A DNA stretch of 64,000 nucleotides from an uncultured Bacilli bacterium (lineage in GTDB: Bacteria > Bacillota_I > Bacilli_A > RF39 > UBA660): assembly GCA_934141145.1 (NCBI GenBank), contig CAKPCA010000001.1, positions 49,197-113,196 of the forward strand, given 5' to 3'. This document shows positions 34,644-43,169 of the stretch, piece by piece. The translations under genes and the position numbers were made by a program. Within the stretch, counting starts at the first letter, position 1. Each line of letters opens with the position of its first letter. The notes under the pieces were generated by a model, which worked only from the letters and a program-made list of their open reading frames with translations, was not told the DNA's origin and did not search any database.

Positions 34644-35624
34644 TTAGATTTTTTCTTCTTCTAATTCTTCTGGTTTTGAATTTGTGTTATTACCTTGAAT
34701 AACATTTAATATACCATTCATTTTTGCTTGAACACCATTTAATTGTGTTTCAAGTTCTGTTTTATTTAATGATAATTCTTCTTTTTCTTTCTTTAAAGAT
34801 AAAGCTTCTTTTTGTTTTTCAAATAAATCAAATTTAGTTTTTGATAATTCTTCCTCTAAAGCTTCTATTTGTTGTTGTTGTTTTGCATAAACATCAAGTA
34901 AAAGTGGTTCTACTTCTTGTTTAAATTTTTCTTTATAATCTGCGGATGGGGCAGGTTTTACAGGAGCTTCAAGTGTAACTTCTGGAACTATTGCTGTTGG
35001 CATTTCAAATTTTACTTCTTCTTTTGGTTCTACCTTAGGTTCACTTTTTACATTATTTATAACTGATTCTACTCTTTTATTTCTTGCTTGAAGTTCTTCA
35101 AAAGTAGGAATTTCTATTGTTTTATTTAATATATCTTCTTTATCTTCTACTTGTTCATTTAATATGAAGTCTGCTGGAGTATTAACAGCTGTTTCAATAT
35201 TAACATCTTCTAATGCATTAATTTTTGATGTTTCTTCAGAATACTTACTAGCAAGTACATCTGCAAATTTCTTTGAAACTAAAAGCTTTTTAGGTTTTCT
35301 TACAGAAACTTCTTCACCAGATAGTTTTAGATCACATTTAATATTTTCTGGTACTGGTTCATCTATACTTCTAGCAAGTTCTTTCATAATATCTTTTACT
35401 TCTGTCCATTCTTCATTTGTTTCTATTTCTCTGTATGAATAATTATGATTTTCTTCTGTTATACCAGTACAATAAATTTTAATCATATTATTATCATTTA
35501 TTTCTCCAAAAGTATAAGTTATATAATCTTTACCATTTGATAATTTGTATTTTGCTAGTACCTGCGCATCTTCTCTTATACCTTCTTCATTTATTATGTA
35601 AAACATTACTTTCTTTTCGTCCAT
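34644..35624 (-). CDS. DUF1292-like N-terminal domain plus coiled-coil protein
   Basis: 326 residues. Residues about 1-90 (FYIINEEGIREDAQVLAKY to EIETNEEWTEVKDIMKELA) resemble the DUF1292/YrzB family. Residues 95-225 are charged and Pro/Glu-rich; 225-315 form a coiled coil with a QQQQIEALEEELSKTKFD stretch. No membrane segment. Function unknown. Confidence 0.65.
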   Translation of the reverse strand: MDEKKVMFYIINEEGIREDAQVLAKYKLSNGKDYITYTFGEINDNNMIKIYCTGITEENHNYSYREIETNEEWTEVKDIMKELARSIDEPVPENIKCDLKLSGEEVSVRKPKKLLVSKKFADVLASKYSEETSKINALEDVNIETAVNTPADFILNEQVEDKEDILNKTIEIPTFEELQARNKRVESVINNVKSEPKVEPKEEVKFEMPTAIVPEVTLEAPVKPAPSADYKEKFKQEVEPLLLDVYAKQQQQIEALEEELSKTKFDLFEKQKEALSLKKEKEELSLNKTELETQLNGVQAKMNGILNVIQGNNTNSKPEELEEEKI

Positions 35625-35654
35625 TTTAACACCTCTTCTACTATTCGAATTATA

Positions 35655-35936
35655 TCATAGTTTTATTCTTTTAGCAACAAAATATTTGCATCCATAAGCA
35701 CATTTTTCCTTTAAATACTTATTTAAAGTGCTAATTTTATTAATATCTGTACTTTTTTTGTTATCATCTTCATAAAAACCTTTAAGTCTAAGTTTATCGT
35801 ATGCTATATCACCAACTACATAGTCAAAGTCATAAAAATAGTCTGTACATTTATTTATAAACTCTTCTTCGTCAAAACAATCTCTATAATTTTCTACTAT
35901 TTCATACTCTATATTATCTACTTTTACCTTTTTCAT
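35655..35936 (-). CDS. YutD-like protein
   Basis: 93 residues from the ATG at 35936 (GGGTG upstream); upstream in-frame codons have no ribosome site. YEIVENYRDCFDEEEF and DYVVGDIAYDKLRLKGFY match the YutD/DUF1027 family of unknown function; the C-terminus has two close Cys (EKCAYGCKYF). In Bacillus subtilis yutD lies close to yunB, the next gene upstream here. Confidence 0.8.
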   Translation of the reverse strand: MKKVKVDNIEYEIVENYRDCFDEEEFINKCTDYFYDFDYVVGDIAYDKLRLKGFYEDDNKKSTDINKISTLNKYLKEKCAYGCKYFVAKRIKL

Positions 35937-35967
35937 TTTATACACCCTATATAAAGTATACCATATA

Positions 35968-36729
35968 TTATGTATTTTTTTCAATTGGTATTGATAATAT
36001 ATTAGAACTATTATTAAGTTTACCATCACTATAATATTCTGGTACTTTTCCTTGAATTACTTTAATTGCAATTGGTACTTTATTCACTATTTTAATATCT
36101 TTAGTAGTAAAAGGTATTATTATCTGCTCTGTTACCTCTACGTTTGCATAAACTTTAATTAATGCACTATTTAAGCCATAATTACTAACACTGGTTTCTA
36201 TACTACTTACTACATTACCAATTAAATTTATTTTAACTGGTACTTTTGGTCCTAAATTTGATAATAATACGTTATTAGTTATTATTCCCAAAGGAATTTC
36301 AGATATTACACCATTTTTTAATTTTTTTATATCATAATCTTCATTATTTATAAAACTTATACCATCAATATTACCAGTTTCTACATTTTTTAAATTTTCA
36401 CTTACTACTTTTGTTGTTTTATTTAAAAATTTATTTATTATAACAGGATTAAAATCAATACTTTGTATTTCACCATTATTGCTCTGTATAACATTAAACA
36501 TATCATCTTCTTCAAGAATATTTAATACATCATCATTTATTGAATTCTTTATAATTATTATAGCCATTTTTTTACTATCTATTTGTGCTTGTTTCATTAT
36601 TACTGGAAGTATTTTTTTATTTGCATAATTTAAAAATAAAATAACTGATATTATGAGTAGCAGAATTATTGTTGATATTTTTGTACTTATTTTTAATTTT
36701 TTATGTGATTTTAACCTTATTTTTTTCAT
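35968..36729 (-). CDS. yunB: Sporulation protein YunB
   Basis: 253 residues. One N-terminal membrane segment (about 16-32), then an extracellular/mother-cell-side domain with AQIDSKKMAIIIIKNSIND, GNIDGISFINNEDYD, ATGTA-type strands and a terminal GKVPEYY, matching YunB. In Bacillus it is a sigma-E gene. A CATATG element precedes the gene, overlapping the preceding terminator. Neighbour of yutD as in Bacillus. Confidence 0.85.
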   Translation of the reverse strand: MKKIRLKSHKKLKISTKISTIILLLIISVILFLNYANKKILPVIMKQAQIDSKKMAIIIIKNSINDDVLNILEEDDMFNVIQSNNGEIQSIDFNPVIINKFLNKTTKVVSENLKNVETGNIDGISFINNEDYDIKKLKNGVISEIPLGIITNNVLLSNLGPKVPVKINLIGNVVSSIETSVSNYGLNSALIKVYANVEVTEQIIIPFTTKDIKIVNKVPIAIKVIQGKVPEYYSDGKLNNSSNILSIPIEKNT

Positions 36730-36757
36730 TGTTTCACCTATTTAAACATATGAAAAA

Positions 36758-36778
36758 AAGAGATAATTATTATCTCTT
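36758..36778 (-). terminator. Terminator after the 36777-37550 gene
   Basis: Nine-bp stem AAGAGATAA / TTATCTCTT, three-base loop, then seven T on the minus strand. Confidence 0.7.
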
Positions 36779-37550
36779 ACTTTAATACATATTTATATAC
36801 TATAAATGCAAGTGCTAATACAAATACTGTACTTAATATAAATATTAAAACTTTAATAAATGCACTTGTTTTTTTAACATCGTTTCTAATATGTTTTACT
36901 CCTTCAAAATCTTTTGTATCAAACATAAATGTATCTGTACTATATTCTTTAGAATCATCATCATTTGTAATTTGTCTTACATTAACAGTATTTTCGTTAC
37001 TATTAACTGGTTTTGTTACTATAGTATCATCTGTTGGTTTAAGATCTGAAAACATATCTAATGCTAAATCTTTATCACTAACATTTGTAAGTGTATTCAT
37101 TATATTTAACAATTCTTTTTCTTCTTTTACTAGATTTTCATATACTTGTCTTGTTTTTGCAAGTTCTGCTTCTAACTCTTCATTTGTTTTAAAATTATAA
37201 TTTTGTATCTTTCTTTTTTCCCCTGCATCTTCTATTATATCGCGTTTACTTTTTGCTTCTCTTAATACTTCATTTATATCATAAGTTTTTTTAGGTTTTT
37301 CTTCTTCTAAAACTGGTACACCATCATATATATCTGTTATTTTTCTTTCTTCTTTATAGGTTCTTTCCTTTTTCTTTTCATTATCTATTATTTCTTTTAT
37401 TTTAGATATATCAATTTCATTAGAATCATCTATAACTACCATATTACTGTAATTTGTATCTGCATATACTTCATCATATAAATCTTTATTTTTCATAGAA
37501 CGACTTAAATTTTGATTATTCTTATTATATTTATCAACACGAGAAATCAT
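36777..37550 (-). CDS. Tail-anchored coiled-coil protein of unknown function
   Basis: 257 residues from the ATG at 37550 (AGGTGAT upstream). Begins ISRVDKYNKNNQNLSRS, followed by acidic and basic low-complexity parts, a coiled coil (about 115-160, ELEAELAKTRQVYENL), and one C-terminal membrane segment (about 232-254) ending in YKYVLK. Cytoplasmic with tail anchor. The N-terminal short motif and layout are reminiscent of divisome or morphogenesis accessory proteins, but there is no homology evidence. Confidence 0.7.
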   Translation of the reverse strand: MISRVDKYNKNNQNLSRSMKNKDLYDEVYADTNYSNMVVIDDSNEIDISKIKEIIDNEKKKERTYKEERKITDIYDGVPVLEEEKPKKTYDINEVLREAKSKRDIIEDAGEKRKIQNYNFKTNEELEAELAKTRQVYENLVKEEKELLNIMNTLTNVSDKDLALDMFSDLKPTDDTIVTKPVNSNENTVNVRQITNDDDSKEYSTDTFMFDTKDFEGVKHIRNDVKKTSAFIKVLIFILSTVFVLALAFIVYKYVLK

Positions 37551-37661
37551 ACAAATCACCTACTTTAATAAAATAATACCATATTTTTTGTTTTTTTTAA
37601 ATATATTAGTTAAAATTATAATTTTTTATAGTATAATTGTATTGATATGGAGGAAAGAAAA

Positions 37662-37895
37662 ATGGATTTTGAAGTAAATGTTGATAAATTAAAAATTGAC
37701 AAAGATAAGTGTTTAGGTTGCGGAATGTGTGTTGGAATTAATAGTGATATATTTGATTTTGACGATGATGGTCTTGCTAAAGTAAATAATGATTGTATAA
37801 ATGATGAAAATAAAGATGAAGCACTTAACGCAGTAAATTCTTGTCCTGTTAGCGCTATTGTTAAAGAGGATACTAAAGATAAAGAAGAAAAATAA
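37662..37895 (+). CDS. Single-cluster [4Fe-4S] ferredoxin
   Basis: 77 residues from the ATG at 37662, after GGAGGAAAG; an upstream ATG at 37647 is inside that site. Ligands Cys17, 20, 23 (CLGCGMC) and Cys61 (SCPVSAI). Acidic, Bacillus-type Fer. A TATAAT box lies at 37631-37636 with no clear -35. Possible electron donor to the activase cluster at 56-59 kb is only inference. Confidence 0.93.
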   Translation: MDFEVNVDKLKIDKDKCLGCGMCVGINSDIFDFDDDGLAKVNNDCINDENKDEALNAVNSCPVSAIVKEDTKDKEEK

Positions 37896-37921
37896 AATTC
37901 TAAGAATTAACTTAGAATTTT
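37894..37921. terminator. Bidirectional terminator between ferredoxin and rluB
   Basis: Eleven-bp stem AAAATTCTAAG / CTTAGAATTTT with a six-base loop between the convergent stops; overlaps both stop codons. Confidence 0.75.
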
Positions 37922-38640
37922 TATTTTCTTTTAGAATAAGCATATAATTGTTTTACTTCTTTTATAGTTAGTTTTCTTGATTCTCCAACTGTTAAACCTT
38001 CAAGTGTAATAATACCAAATGTTTCTCTTTTTAGCTTTTCCACAAGATAACCATTTGATTCAAATATCTTTTTAATTTCATGATTTCTACCATCATGAAC
38101 TGTTATTTCAACAATACAAGTATTTGTTTTTTTATCGAATTTTTTTAATTTAACTCTATCTGGTATGCACTTATGACCATCTACCATAACACCTTGTTTT
38201 ATTTTTTTTATTGCATATCCATCTATTATTCCTTTTAACTTAACAATATAAGTTTTTTCTATATTATTCTTAGGATGCATCATTAAATTGGCAAATTCTC
38301 CATCATTAGTAAGTAATATAATACCAGTTGTATCATAATCTAGTCTTCCTATAGGATATATTCTTGAATTAGTATTTATTAAATCTACTACTGTTTTTCT
38401 TCCTTTATCATCCTTAGCGCTACTTATTACGCCTCTTGGTTTATATAATACATAATATTCTTTATCTTGTTTTGAAATAGAATTTCCATCTACTAGTATT
38501 TCTTCATTACCATTTACCTTTGTTCCAAGCTCTGTTACTAAATTACCATTAACAATTACTTTTCCTTTTGAAATATATTCTTCTGCTTTTCTTCTTGAGC
38601 AAAAACCTGAATCTGCTATATATTTTTGAAGTCTAATCAT
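37921..38640 (-). CDS. rluB: rRNA pseudouridine synthase, RluB/RsuA family
   Basis: 239 residues. N-terminal S4 RNA-binding domain (RLQKYIADSGFCSRRKAEEY), then catalytic GRLDYDTTGIILLTNDGE with the Asp, and KRIFESNG-like GRNHEIKKIF. Modifies 23S rRNA. It follows a DacB-type gene, recalling the dacB-spmA-spmB-rluB order of Bacillus without spmA and spmB. Confidence 0.93.
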   Translation of the reverse strand: MIRLQKYIADSGFCSRRKAEEYISKGKVIVNGNLVTELGTKVNGNEEILVDGNSISKQDKEYYVLYKPRGVISSAKDDKGRKTVVDLINTNSRIYPIGRLDYDTTGIILLTNDGEFANLMMHPKNNIEKTYIVKLKGIIDGYAIKKIKQGVMVDGHKCIPDRVKLKKFDKKTNTCIVEITVHDGRNHEIKKIFESNGYLVEKLKRETFGIITLEGLTVGESRKLTIKEVKQLYAYSKRK

Positions 38641-38701
38641 GATAATACCTCCAATTTCACAAGTAAAAGTATATCATGATTTTATAAATTTAGCAAAATT
38701 T

Positions 38702-39718
38702 TTATTTTCTTATATAAATAGGTTCTTTGTGTACACTATTATTTTTATAAAAAACTTCTATATAACCTGCCTCATCTGTTATATTAATAATATTTTTATA
38801 TAGTACTACATTCATATTTATATTATCTCTTTCGTCATTTTTCATAGGATAATAATAATTATTTTTTACATATAATTTATTATTATATTTTTTTGACTTA
38901 ATTTTTATTTTATTTTTATTTATTATTAGATAATTTTTATAATTAGAAAATCCATATTCATATAGTTTTTTATGTGTATTAAAATCATCTTTATCTACAA
39001 ATGTTACTACAATTAAATTCATATCTTTTTTACTTGCGCTTGTTACTAAAGTTCTTTTTGCTTTTACAGTATATCCTGTTTTACCACCAGTTGCGTATTT
39101 ATAAGAAAATAATAATTTATTTTTATTAGTCCATGAATATGTTTTTAAATCTGTTTGAACCATTATTTTTTTAGTACTATCAATTTGTCTAAATTCATAT
39201 AAATTTGATGCATATTTCATTAAAAGTGCCATGTCATAACAAGTAGAATAGTTACCAGTTTCATCATCATCTAATCCATGTGCATTATTAAATACAGTAT
39301 TTTTCATACCTATTTCTTTTGCTTTATTATTCATTTTTACTATAAATTTTTCATGACCACCTAAGTAATCTTCTATTGCTATTGCGGCATCATTACCACT
39401 TCTTAATAAAAGTCCATAAACTAAGTTTCTTAATGATATTTTTTCACCTACTGATACATATATACCAGATCCATGAGATTTAAGTACACTTTCATTAATT
39501 GTTACTACATCATCTAATTTACCAGATTCTATTGCAAGTACTGCGGTCATTATCTTAGTAGTGCTTGCAATTAAATGTTTTTCATCTATATTTTTAGAAT
39601 ATAATACTCTTCCGGTATCAGAATCCATAAGTATAGCATTATTACTTGGTATACTAAGTGCATATATACTAGTTTTAAAACAAAAGAAAATTATTAATGT
39701 AAAAAGAATTTTTTTCAT
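38702..39718 (-). CDS. D-alanyl-D-alanine carboxypeptidase (S11), DacB/DacF-like
   Basis: 338 residues from the ATG at 39718. Signal peptide (1-20), then SxxK at 52-55 (STTK), SGN at 107-109, KTG at 213-215, the penicilloyl serine transferase triad. C-terminal basic strand domain. Trims peptidoglycan pentapeptides; spore-cortex role suggested by the rluB neighbour and by a CATATATTA element upstream. Which sporulation sigma factor reads it is not decided (AC lies 18 bases upstream). Confidence 0.9.
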   Translation of the reverse strand: MKKILFTLIIFFCFKTSIYALSIPSNNAILMDSDTGRVLYSKNIDEKHLIASTTKIMTAVLAIESGKLDDVVTINESVLKSHGSGIYVSVGEKISLRNLVYGLLLRSGNDAAIAIEDYLGGHEKFIVKMNNKAKEIGMKNTVFNNAHGLDDDETGNYSTCYDMALLMKYASNLYEFRQIDSTKKIMVQTDLKTYSWTNKNKLLFSYKYATGGKTGYTVKAKRTLVTSASKKDMNLIVVTFVDKDDFNTHKKLYEYGFSNYKNYLIINKNKIKIKSKKYNNKLYVKNNYYYPMKNDERDNINMNVVLYKNIINITDEAGYIEVFYKNNSVHKEPIYIRK

Positions 39719-39748
39719 ATTCATACCTCTAGATTAATATATGAAAAA

Positions 39749-39766
39749 AAGACTATAAATAGTCTT
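39749..39766 (-). terminator. Terminator after the lipoprotein gene
   Basis: AAGACTA / TAGTCTT stem with TAAA loop and a T-run on the minus strand. Confidence 0.65.
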
Positions 39767-40472
39767 ATGAAATATATATTCCATGTAATTTTTCTATATC
39801 TGAATTACTTAATGCATCTAGTTGCCATTCTCCATTTGTTTTAGTTAAAGTAAATTCAATAGTATATTTTACTTTGTCTGTTACTTTTTCCATTTCAGAT
39901 AATTTATAATCCATATATTTTGATTCATCATAATCTGTAGTTGTTGTAAGATTATCTTTTGCTTCATTTACTTTATCTTTAACAGTATCTGCGGCATTTT
40001 TAGCTCCTTCAGCTGCATCTTTTATTCCTTCTTTTACACCTTCAGCAGTATTTTCTACGCCTTCTTTTACATTTTCTGCAGCTTTTTCTACCTCATTTAT
40101 TGTTTGTTTAGAATCTTTCTTAAATTCATCTAAATGTTCATTTAAATATGTATTTGAATTTTTAAGTGCAGAAGCATAATCATATACTGTTATTTCTACT
40201 TCTACAACAGCATTATCATCTTCTATTATTTCATCTTTTATTTCATATTCCATATTTTTATACTGATTTAACATTAATGTTTTATATCTATCTCTTTGTT
40301 TTTGATCTGTTATATCAGTTTTAATTGTTTCATCTAATTGAGATATTACATCAGTATTTTGATTTTTATATTTATCCAAAAATTCAGATACTTTTTGTCT
40401 AGGTGTTACTGCTTTTCCTAAAGTACATGCAGATAAAAATATTACCATTAATGCAACAATAAATTTTTTCAT
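39765..40472 (-). CDS. Lipoprotein with LEA-like 11-mer segment
   Basis: 235 residues. Signal peptide with lipobox FLSAC (lipidated Cys about 16). An NTF2-like or DUF4878-like fold is suggested by the start (TPRQKVSEFLDKYKNQNTD) and the strand-rich end (KYTIEFTLTKTNGEWQLD). In between, about residues 128-172, are 11-residue amphipathic repeats such as AAENVKEGVENTAEGVKEG, which resemble group-3 LEA proteins. Family as a whole unnamed. Ribosome site AGGAGGA. Confidence 0.7.
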   Translation of the reverse strand: MKKFIVALMVIFLSACTLGKAVTPRQKVSEFLDKYKNQNTDVISQLDETIKTDITDQKQRDRYKTLMLNQYKNMEYEIKDEIIEDDNAVVEVEITVYDYASALKNSNTYLNEHLDEFKKDSKQTINEVEKAAENVKEGVENTAEGVKEGIKDAAEGAKNAADTVKDKVNEAKDNLTTTTDYDESKYMDYKLSEMEKVTDKVKYTIEFTLTKTNGEWQLDALSNSDIEKLHGIYIS

Positions 40473-40545
40473 ATTATTCCTCCTTCTTTAAATAATTTGG
40501 AATAATAATCATATTTTATACAAAAATAAAAAAGAAAATTAAAAT

Positions 40546-43158
40546 TTATTTTTTTAATTTTCCTTTTATTACAAATAACGCAATAATTACTGTAAGTATA
40601 CCACCAATTATTAAAGCATATCTTATTCTATCTTGACCTGTTGATATATTGATTACAAGTTCAGCTTGTGCACTTGCTTCTTCCTCAACAGTTACTTTTT
40701 TATTTATCAATATAGGATTACCTGATACATAACCATTTTCACTTACTACAAGATCTACATATGCTTCACTTTCTTTTGGTAATACAAATCCCTCTGGAGC
40801 TTCTATTTCAACAATACGATATTTAGTTTTTGCATCTATTTCTTTAAAGGTTACAATACCATTTATAGGAGTAAATATGTATATATCACTTTCGCCTGTT
40901 TTGTCTATTGTATAATAATTTTCTTTTTCATGATATATAAGCGCTACATCCTCATACCTAGATGTTTTTTCATTATAAACTTGAAGTTTAAATTTACCAT
41001 CACTTAAATAATTACCATCTTCATCTATCTTATAAAAACTAAATTCACCTTTTGCATTACTAATTGATTTATAAATAATAGGAGCAGAATCTTTACCTAC
41101 TACAACATCTATTTCTGTCCATTCATTTTCTTTAGTTATTTCATAACCATCAATAGTAACAGTCTCCTTTAAATAATACTTACCTGCTGGCAAATAGTTT
41201 ATTGTAGCTCTACCTTGATCATTTGTTATTATCTGAATTGGACTTGTTGCTAGTGGAGAATATTCATATTCTCCAGTATTCGCATTTTTTAAAAGTGGTA
41301 TTTGCTTTGTTTTTTTACTATCATATAGTTCAAATTGAACACCTGGTAATACTTTACCAGAGGTACCTGCCTTTAATATTTCTACTTTGGTTAAGAAATT
41401 TTTAGCAGTTACCACAGCATTATTTACTTTATCATAATTTTTTGTACTAGAATTATAAACTTGTAAATCCGAATTATTATCAATTAATATTTTAGTTTCT
41501 CTGTCTTGTTGCTTACCTGCAAGTACATATGGATATGGAACATTAGTTTCAACTATAGTATATTTACCTTTAGGTAATAGTGCTAATCTGTACTCATTAC
41601 TTGAAGGATTAACAATATCCGTTATACTACCATTTGCATTATATCTATAAATTCCCGTATTATCTAAATTGAATTTTACTAGATTACCATTTTCGTCCTT
41701 AACCTGAAAAGTAGCACCATTTACTGCACTATTATCTCGACCATCAATTTTGCGAATAGTAATTGTTTTAGGTTTATTTTCAACAACTAAACTTTCTTTA
41801 TATATACCATTTTCATCTTTTCTTATATTTACAGGTGCTGTACCTGGTACATCTGATATTACTGTTCCAGTGTTTCTAATATTTATTTTAAATATAAATT
41901 CTTGCAAACTAGTATATCCATATGGTACCACTGTTTCTCTTAGTATATATTTACCAGATTTATTTACCTTTACTTCTACTTCTTCTGCGTTATTAGTAAG
42001 ATCTATCTCACTTACTAATTCACTCTTTTCACAATTACTGCCTTTACATTTTAGTAATTCAAATTTTGAACCAGGTAATAATTCTTTTGTTTCAGAATCT
42101 ATTTTTGAAATATTGAATTTTCCTGTTTCTGTTTGTATATAAAAATTACTAGAAACTGATAAACCATAATTACCCATCAAAATATCTTGAGCATCACTAT
42201 GATTTGTAAATTTATACCAAGTAAATGTTGAGTTTGTCGTACTTCCTCTTCTTAATTCTATATTTATTGTTTCAGGATTTTTATATTGTTTTGTAGAATA
42301 TATTAACACATTATTATTACTGTCTTTTGATGTTATTGATACACCATCTGGTAATGGATTAACATAATTATAATTACCTAGAGTTACATTGTTAGATTCA
42401 TATCTATCATTAGCATCACTCCAATTTAAAGTAATTGTTTCACCAGTTAATGCTAATCTATTAGGATCAGATAATTCTTCTGCATCATCCAATATAGAAT
42501 TATACGCACTTCTTAAAGTTGCATTACTTTTTACAAAATCTTGATAAGCTAAATTCCCTTGTGGATTTTTAGTATATCCTTGTTCCCCAGTTCTTCCGCC
42601 TGTCATTACTTCCCATACAAGTAGTTGTGTTGCAAAAAATCTTGCACAAGTTGTAGAATTATTACATGAGCCTACAGATTTATCACTACTATCTGCAACA
42701 TATGTTCCTCCAACATAACTATCTATTCCACCAAGATTACCCTGACTTGCGAGTATATTTTTAAGCACTGCTTGAGTTGCAAGCTCTGTTGCATTATTAT
42801 TTATATCTCCGAGCATATTATGACCAAAAGAATTATTAAGTTCTCCAAAGCCTAAATGTTTTCCCAAAGAAGCACCACTATATACCTGTTTTCCTAAAGA
42901 CAAGCAATATCCCTGAGTTACATTATTATTATCATCTACAATACCATATACATCCGTATAATTATATCCACCTAAACTATGTATTTCTAGTTTAATCGTT
43001 TCAGAACCTCTTCCTATATACATATCATCTGTTGGATAATAATTAATAAAACTTCCTAATGGCATTCTTTTAAATCTAAATGTTTCTGCATTAACACTAA
43101 AAAGAGGTAATATTAATGCGGACAAAAAAGCTAAAGTTATTATTATAAATTTTTTCAT
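40546..43158 (-). CDS. Cna-B/SpaA surface protein with likely thioester domain
   Basis: 870 residues. Signal peptide (1-24, ANA-like SVNAE), thioester-like domain with Cys85 (QGYCLSLGK) and Gln178 (FATQLLVWEV), then about four SpaA/Cna-B modules (about 345-435, 465-560, 590-680, 695-800), each with a start like ISKIDSETKELLPGSKFELL and a GKY-ET/VE end, suited to internal isopeptide bonds. C-terminus: Glu-rich spacer, NISTGQ, a hydrophobic segment (about 845-863) and GKLKK. NISTGQ occupies the sortase-motif place but lacks Pro. Co-transcribed after the 1326-residue protein (11 bases). Confidence 0.88.
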   Translation of the reverse strand: MKKFIIITLAFLSALILPLFSVNAETFRFKRMPLGSFINYYPTDDMYIGRGSETIKLEIHSLGGYNYTDVYGIVDDNNNVTQGYCLSLGKQVYSGASLGKHLGFGELNNSFGHNMLGDINNNATELATQAVLKNILASQGNLGGIDSYVGGTYVADSSDKSVGSCNNSTTCARFFATQLLVWEVMTGGRTGEQGYTKNPQGNLAYQDFVKSNATLRSAYNSILDDAEELSDPNRLALTGETITLNWSDANDRYESNNVTLGNYNYVNPLPDGVSITSKDSNNNVLIYSTKQYKNPETINIELRRGSTTNSTFTWYKFTNHSDAQDILMGNYGLSVSSNFYIQTETGKFNISKIDSETKELLPGSKFELLKCKGSNCEKSELVSEIDLTNNAEEVEVKVNKSGKYILRETVVPYGYTSLQEFIFKINIRNTGTVISDVPGTAPVNIRKDENGIYKESLVVENKPKTITIRKIDGRDNSAVNGATFQVKDENGNLVKFNLDNTGIYRYNANGSITDIVNPSSNEYRLALLPKGKYTIVETNVPYPYVLAGKQQDRETKILIDNNSDLQVYNSSTKNYDKVNNAVVTAKNFLTKVEILKAGTSGKVLPGVQFELYDSKKTKQIPLLKNANTGEYEYSPLATSPIQIITNDQGRATINYLPAGKYYLKETVTIDGYEITKENEWTEIDVVVGKDSAPIIYKSISNAKGEFSFYKIDEDGNYLSDGKFKLQVYNEKTSRYEDVALIYHEKENYYTIDKTGESDIYIFTPINGIVTFKEIDAKTKYRIVEIEAPEGFVLPKESEAYVDLVVSENGYVSGNPILINKKVTVEEEASAQAELVINISTGQDRIRYALIIGGILTVIIALFVIKGKLKK

Positions 43159-43169
43159 ACTATTACCTC

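Noticed and set aside
37713..37943. Minus-strand frame opposite the ferredoxin
   Set aside because: Antisense to the Cys-rich ferredoxin, low complexity, and it crosses the bidirectional terminator.
41750..42142. Plus-strand frame inside the 870-residue surface protein
   Set aside because: Antisense shadow of SpaA repeat DNA with no ribosome site.
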